From NCBI GenBank assembly GCA_017848435.1, contig JAFEHU010000046.1, forward strand, positions 1 through 58,228: a DNA stretch of 58,228 nt. The letters run 5' to 3'. This DNA comes from Burkholderiaceae bacterium (GTDB lineage Bacteria; Pseudomonadota; Gammaproteobacteria; Burkholderiales; Burkholderiaceae_C). The notes beneath the pieces are model-generated. The model saw only the letters and a list, made by a program, of their open reading frames with translations, was not told where the DNA came from and made no database searches. A program made the translations under genes and the position numbers. This document shows, in pieces, positions 55,179 to 58,228 of this stretch (positions are counted from its first letter, which is position 1; each line of letters starts with the position of its first letter).

Positions 55179-55637
55179 GTGGAATTGGTTGTGAACGGCA
55201 CCCGTACGCCCGTGGCGGTGGACGGTGCCATGCCTTTGCTGTGGGTGTTGCGCGATGTGCTCAAGCTCACCGGCACCAAATTTGGCTGCGGCGTTGCCGC
55301 TTGTGGTGCCTGCACCGTGCGCCTGAATGGCCAGGCCGTGCGTTCCTGCGTGCTGCCGGTGTCGGCCGTGGCTGGCCAGCAGGTGCAGACCATTGAAGGT
55401 TTGGGCAACCCTGCGGGGCTGCACCCGCTGCAGCAGGCCTGGATCGACGAACAGGTGCCGCAGTGTGGCTACTGCCAGAGCGGCATGCTGATGGCCGCCG
55501 CCGCTTTGCTGGCCTCCAAACCCCAGCCCACCGACGCCGACATCGACGCCGCCATCACCAACCTGTGCCGCTGTGGCACCTACCAGCGGGTGCGTGCGGC
55601 GATCCACCGTGCCGCCAAGTCCGGGAGGGCAGCATGA
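55179..55637 (+). CDS. (2Fe-2S)-binding subunit of molybdenum hydroxylase (IorA-like)
   Basis: 152 aa. Two [2Fe-2S] clusters: plant-type [15 protein letters not shown] with C at the end of the strand (SCVLPV), and CGYCQSG...CRCGTY. GTG start 55179, as there is no in-frame ATG; GGAGG precedes it. It overlaps the large subunit by 4 nt. Electron transfer partner to the molybdopterin protein. Confidence 0.92.
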   Translation: MELVVNGTRTPVAVDGAMPLLWVLRDVLKLTGTKFGCGVAACGACTVRLNGQAVRSCVLPVSAVAGQQVQTIEGLGNPAGLHPLQQAWIDEQVPQCGYCQSGMLMAAAALLASKPQPTDADIDAAITNLCRCGTYQRVRAAIHRAAKSGRAA

Positions 55638-57910
55638 TGAAGCGCCGTGCGTTTTTGCTGAGCGCGGGTGCGGCCTCCGGCGCCTTGCTGGTGGGGTGCA
55701 TGTCGTCCGCGCCCGCGTCCCGCCTGGGCAGTGGCAGAGAACTGCCCGTTGGTCCCGGCGAGGTGGCGCTCAACGGCTGGATCAAGGTCCAGCCCGATGG
55801 CACCGTCTTGCTGGCCATGCCGCGCAGCGAGATGGGGCAAGGCGTACACACTGCGCTCCCCATGCTGGTGGCTGAAGAGCTGGACATGCCGCTCGACCGC
55901 ATCACGCTGGTGTCGGCTGGCCCAGAGCGCCTGTATGGCAACGTGGCCATGTTTGTGGCCAGCCTGCCGATCCACCCGCGCGCGCTGGACGCGCCCGAGC
56001 CGTCTGCGGGTATCCGCCTGACGCGCTGGGCGGTGGGCCATGCCGCAGCCCAACTGGGCGTCAACGCCACGGGCGGTTCCTCCAGCGTGGCCGATGCCTG
56101 GGACACGATGCGCCTGGCCGGCGCCACCGCCCGCGCTGCGCTGGTGCTGGCCGCGGCCGAAACCTGGGGTGTGCCACCTGCCTCGGTGGTGGTGTCGGCC
56201 GGGCGGGTCAGCCACGCCTCGGGCCGCAGCGCGCACTTTGGTGAACTGGCCGCCCGTGCCGCCGGCAAGGTGCCGCGCGAGGTGCAACCCAAGCCCGCCG
56301 CAGACTGGAAGCTCATTGGCACCTCGCCGCCACGCCGCGATGTGCCCGCCAAGGTGGACGGCACGGCCCAGTTTGGCATCGACATTCGCCTGCCCGACCA
56401 GTGCTACGCGGCCATCCAGTTCAACCCGCAGCGCGGGGGCGCGGTGGCTTCGGTGCGCAACGAAGCGGCTGTCCGTGCCCGGCCCGGTGTGCTGGCGGTG
56501 GTCACGCTGCCGCCGCTCTCTGGCGGCACCGGCGGTGTGGCGGTGGTCGCCGCCAGCTGGTGGCAGGCCAAGGCGGCAGCGCAGCAGCTTGAGGTGCAGT
56601 GGGCACCTGCCGAGGGCCCGCTGCCCAGCACCGATGCGATTGCCGAACAACTCCGCCTGCGTGCCCGGGGCGACGCAGGCACCACGTTCCACAGCCGGGG
56701 TGACCGGCCAACCGATGCCGGCGCCACGCTGGTCGAGGCCGAATACAGCGCGCCCTACCTGGCCCACGCCACGCTGGAGCCGATGAATGCCACGGCCCGC
56801 TACACCGCCCCCGACCGGCTGGAACTCTGGTTGCCGACCCAGGTGCCCGGTCTGGCCCGGTCGGCTGCAGCCCGTGCCACTGGGCTCGACGCTGACAACA
56901 TCGCTGTCAATACGACCTTGCTGGGCGGCGGCTTTGGCCGCCGGCTGGACGTGGACGTGGCCGCTCAGGCCGCACGCATCGCGCAGTCTGTGCCCGGCCG
57001 ACCGGTGCAGCTGGTCTGGACCCGCGAGCAGGATTTCCAGCACGACTTCTACCGCCCGGCGCAGGCAGCGACCTTGCGTGCCTGGGTCAAAGACCAGCGC
57101 GTGCTGGGGCTGGAAGTGCAGTCGGCCGGCGATGCGGTCACCCCGCGTTGGCTGGCGCGCACCTTGCCCTGGCTGGCGGGTCCGGTGGATTTGCCCGACC
57201 GCAGCACGGCAGAGGGCCTGTTCGACCTGCCTTACAACATGCCTTACCAGCGCATGCGGCACGACGCCACCCGGAGTGGGGTGCCCGTGGGGTACTGGCG
57301 CAGCGTCGGGCATTCGCACAACGCCTTCTTTACCGAGTCCTTCATCGACGAATTGGCCGAGCGGGTGAAGATGGACCCGCTGGCCTTGCGGCTCCAGCTG
57401 CTGGCGGACTCACCCAGGCACCGCGCGGTGCTGCAGCGTTGCGCGCAAGAAGCCGGCTGGCAAACGCCGCTCCCGGCCGGGCGCGCGAGGGGCTTGGCAC
57501 TGCACGCCTCGTTCGGTTCGGTGGTGGCGCAGGTTGTGGAGGTGTCTTTGCGGAATGGCCGGCCACAGGTTCACCGCGTGGTGTGTGTCATTGATTGCGG
57601 ACAGGTGGTTCACCCAGGCATCGTGACGCAGCAAATGGAAGGCGCCATCGTTTTTGGCCTGACCGCAGCGCTGTACGGCAAGGTGGGCGTCCAGGACGGC
57701 GTGGTCCAGTTGGGCAACTTCCCCACACAACCATTGGTTCCCATGGCGGAGGCGCCCCAGGTACAGACCCACATCATGGCCAGCGGGCGGGAGCCCAGCG
57801 GCGTAGGTGAGCCCGGCGTTCCCCCATTGGCCCCAGCGTTGGCCAGTGCGCTCTATGCACTGACCAGCAAGCGCCTCAGGGCGCTTCCCTTGTTGACACC
57901 GACGGCGTGA
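55634..57910 (+). CDS. Molybdopterin-binding subunit of molybdenum hydroxylase (IorB-like)
   Basis: 758 aa. The signal [22 protein letters not shown] has both a Tat-type R-R-x-F-L and a lipobox ending in Cys. The Mo-cofactor motifs [19 protein letters not shown] and the catalytic-Glu motif [15 protein letters not shown] identify it as an isoquinoline oxidoreductase/aldehyde dehydrogenase-type xanthine oxidase family member. There is no third (cytochrome c) subunit. The substrate is unknown; a periplasmic, lipid-anchored enzyme is predicted. Confidence 0.9.
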   Translation: MMKRRAFLLSAGAASGALLVGCMSSAPASRLGSGRELPVGPGEVALNGWIKVQPDGTVLLAMPRSEMGQGVHTALPMLVAEELDMPLDRITLVSAGPERLYGNVAMFVASLPIHPRALDAPEPSAGIRLTRWAVGHAAAQLGVNATGGSSSVADAWDTMRLAGATARAALVLAAAETWGVPPASVVVSAGRVSHASGRSAHFGELAARAAGKVPREVQPKPAADWKLIGTSPPRRDVPAKVDGTAQFGIDIRLPDQCYAAIQFNPQRGGAVASVRNEAAVRARPGVLAVVTLPPLSGGTGGVAVVAASWWQAKAAAQQLEVQWAPAEGPLPSTDAIAEQLRLRARGDAGTTFHSRGDRPTDAGATLVEAEYSAPYLAHATLEPMNATARYTAPDRLELWLPTQVPGLARSAAARATGLDADNIAVNTTLLGGGFGRRLDVDVAAQAARIAQSVPGRPVQLVWTREQDFQHDFYRPAQAATLRAWVKDQRVLGLEVQSAGDAVTPRWLARTLPWLAGPVDLPDRSTAEGLFDLPYNMPYQRMRHDATRSGVPVGYWRSVGHSHNAFFTESFIDELAERVKMDPLALRLQLLADSPRHRAVLQRCAQEAGWQTPLPAGRARGLALHASFGSVVAQVVEVSLRNGRPQVHRVVCVIDCGQVVHPGIVTQQMEGAIVFGLTAALYGKVGVQDGVVQLGNFPTQPLVPMAEAPQVQTHIMASGREPSGVGEPGVPPLAPALASALYALTSKRLRALPLLTPTA

Positions 57911-57943
57911 GCCATCAAATTGTCAAAAAACCTGACATGGGCA

Positions 57944-57972
57944 GTGACGACCGGGAAAACCCGTGCTATAGT
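57944..57972 (+). promoter_or_regulatory. Promoter-like element 1 near right edge
   Basis: GTGACG (57944-57949), 17-nt spacer, TATAGT (57967-57972) with an extended TG (57964-57965). Followed by GGCTGCGCTGATAAGAGCC, a small hairpin. Confidence 0.5.
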
Positions 57973-58070
57973 CGAGGGCTGCGCTGATAAGAGCCAACCG
58001 CTTAAGTCAGCAGCGCGAAGACCTCGGTCCGGCGCTTGGCAGTGAGATGGTTTCGGCTGGTAAAAAGTGC

Positions 58071-58107
58071 TTTGCATCTAAACAGTCGACTCAGTTTGAG
58101 GTGCAAA
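58071..58107. other. Long hairpin between the two edge promoters
   Basis: TTTGCATCTAAAC pairs with GTTTGAGGTGCAAA (13 pairs with one bulged G and a GU), loop AGTCGACTCA. No U-tract follows, so it is not a standard terminator; could be an RNA processing or attenuation structure. Confidence 0.45.
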
Positions 58108-58145
58108 GACGCAAGTCGGCGCAAATCAAAAAATCTCAGAAATAT

Positions 58146-58175
58146 TTGACTGGTGATAAAAAGCTGGTATATAAT
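58146..58175 (+). promoter_or_regulatory. Strong promoter element 2, probable rRNA operon promoter
   Basis: TTGACT (58146-58151), 18-nt spacer, TATAAT (58170-58175). Directly after is the hairpin TCGCTG-ATCA-CAGCGA (58184-58199). The two tandem promoters with no start codon before the window end suggest a stable-RNA operon, most likely rrn, just to the right. No rRNA sequence is visible yet. Confidence 0.6.
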
Positions 58176-58228
58176 TCAAGGCTTCGCTGATCACAGCGAG
58201 TCAAGCAAAACGGTGGTGGCGGTAGCTG

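Noticed and set aside
58071-58107. Rho-independent terminator
   Set aside because: Stem is good but there is no U-tract on either side.

Overview
The window looks like chromosomal DNA of a high-GC betaproteobacterium of the order Burkholderiales, most likely family Comamonadaceae. The basis is gene content and order (rep, priA, hemE; a Uup-type ABC-F protein; trimeric porin), the protein sequences, and short dispersed non-coding repeats of the kind common in that family. About 46 genes can be supported. There are no tRNA genes, no CRISPR array and no complete insertion sequence. The left edge (1-169) is a near-perfect fold-back palindrome inside a truncated phospholipase gene and is probably a contig-end artefact.

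Layout. 1-20.8 kb is mostly housekeeping: pldA fragment, rep helicase, an AEC-type permease, priA, hemE, a RIO-type kinase, an MDR oxidoreductase, creA, a soluble sugar dehydrogenase, a LysR regulator with a HbpS/GlcG-like exported protein, metY between two CoA-binding-domain genes, a small HEPN/MNT toxin-antitoxin-like pair (16.9-18.0 kb), and dsbD with an exported redoxin. 20.9-23.1 kb has a creatininase-family hydrolase and small genes behind a good Fur box.

23.1-28.8 kb holds a PAS/HisKA_3 kinase and LuxR-type response regulator, then an ABC transporter operon ending in cyanase (cynS), so the transporter is best read as a cyanate importer. A well-spaced sigma-54 promoter precedes it. chaA follows in convergent orientation.

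30.0-36.4 kb is an accessory island of lower GC. It carries a large SF2 helicase with a nuclease-like C-terminus (probable defence gene), a two-helix membrane protein, and an overlapping pair (membrane protein plus small Cas2/SinR-like protein). Two related 95-nt non-coding segments lie in inverted orientation at its edges.

36.4-43.4 kb is a complete Nit1C (nitrilase / 'nitrogen starvation') cluster on the minus strand: nitB, nitrilase, radical SAM, GNAT, AIR-synthase-like, glycosyltransferase, MSMEG_0570-like and flavin monooxygenase. A divergent MocR-type regulator (43.8-45.2 kb) sits upstream with five near-identical 10-bp candidate operator sites between the two transcription units. A second, nearly identical nitB copy (47.1-47.6 kb) heads a separate nitB-DUF1097-porin group. 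Both nitB copies have matching sigma-54-type promoters at the same distance. Together with the cyanate operon 8 kb away this suggests a nitrogen-limitation-controlled nitrile/cyanide/cyanate assimilation region, interrupted by the accessory island.

47.9-57.9 kb returns to metabolic genes: histidine phosphatase, PhzF-like protein, GST, PLP aminotransferase, PLD-family lipoprotein, Uup, and a two-subunit molybdenum hydroxylase. The last 300 bases contain two strong promoter-like elements and hairpins with no gene; an rRNA operon just outside the window is the likeliest target, but that is inference.
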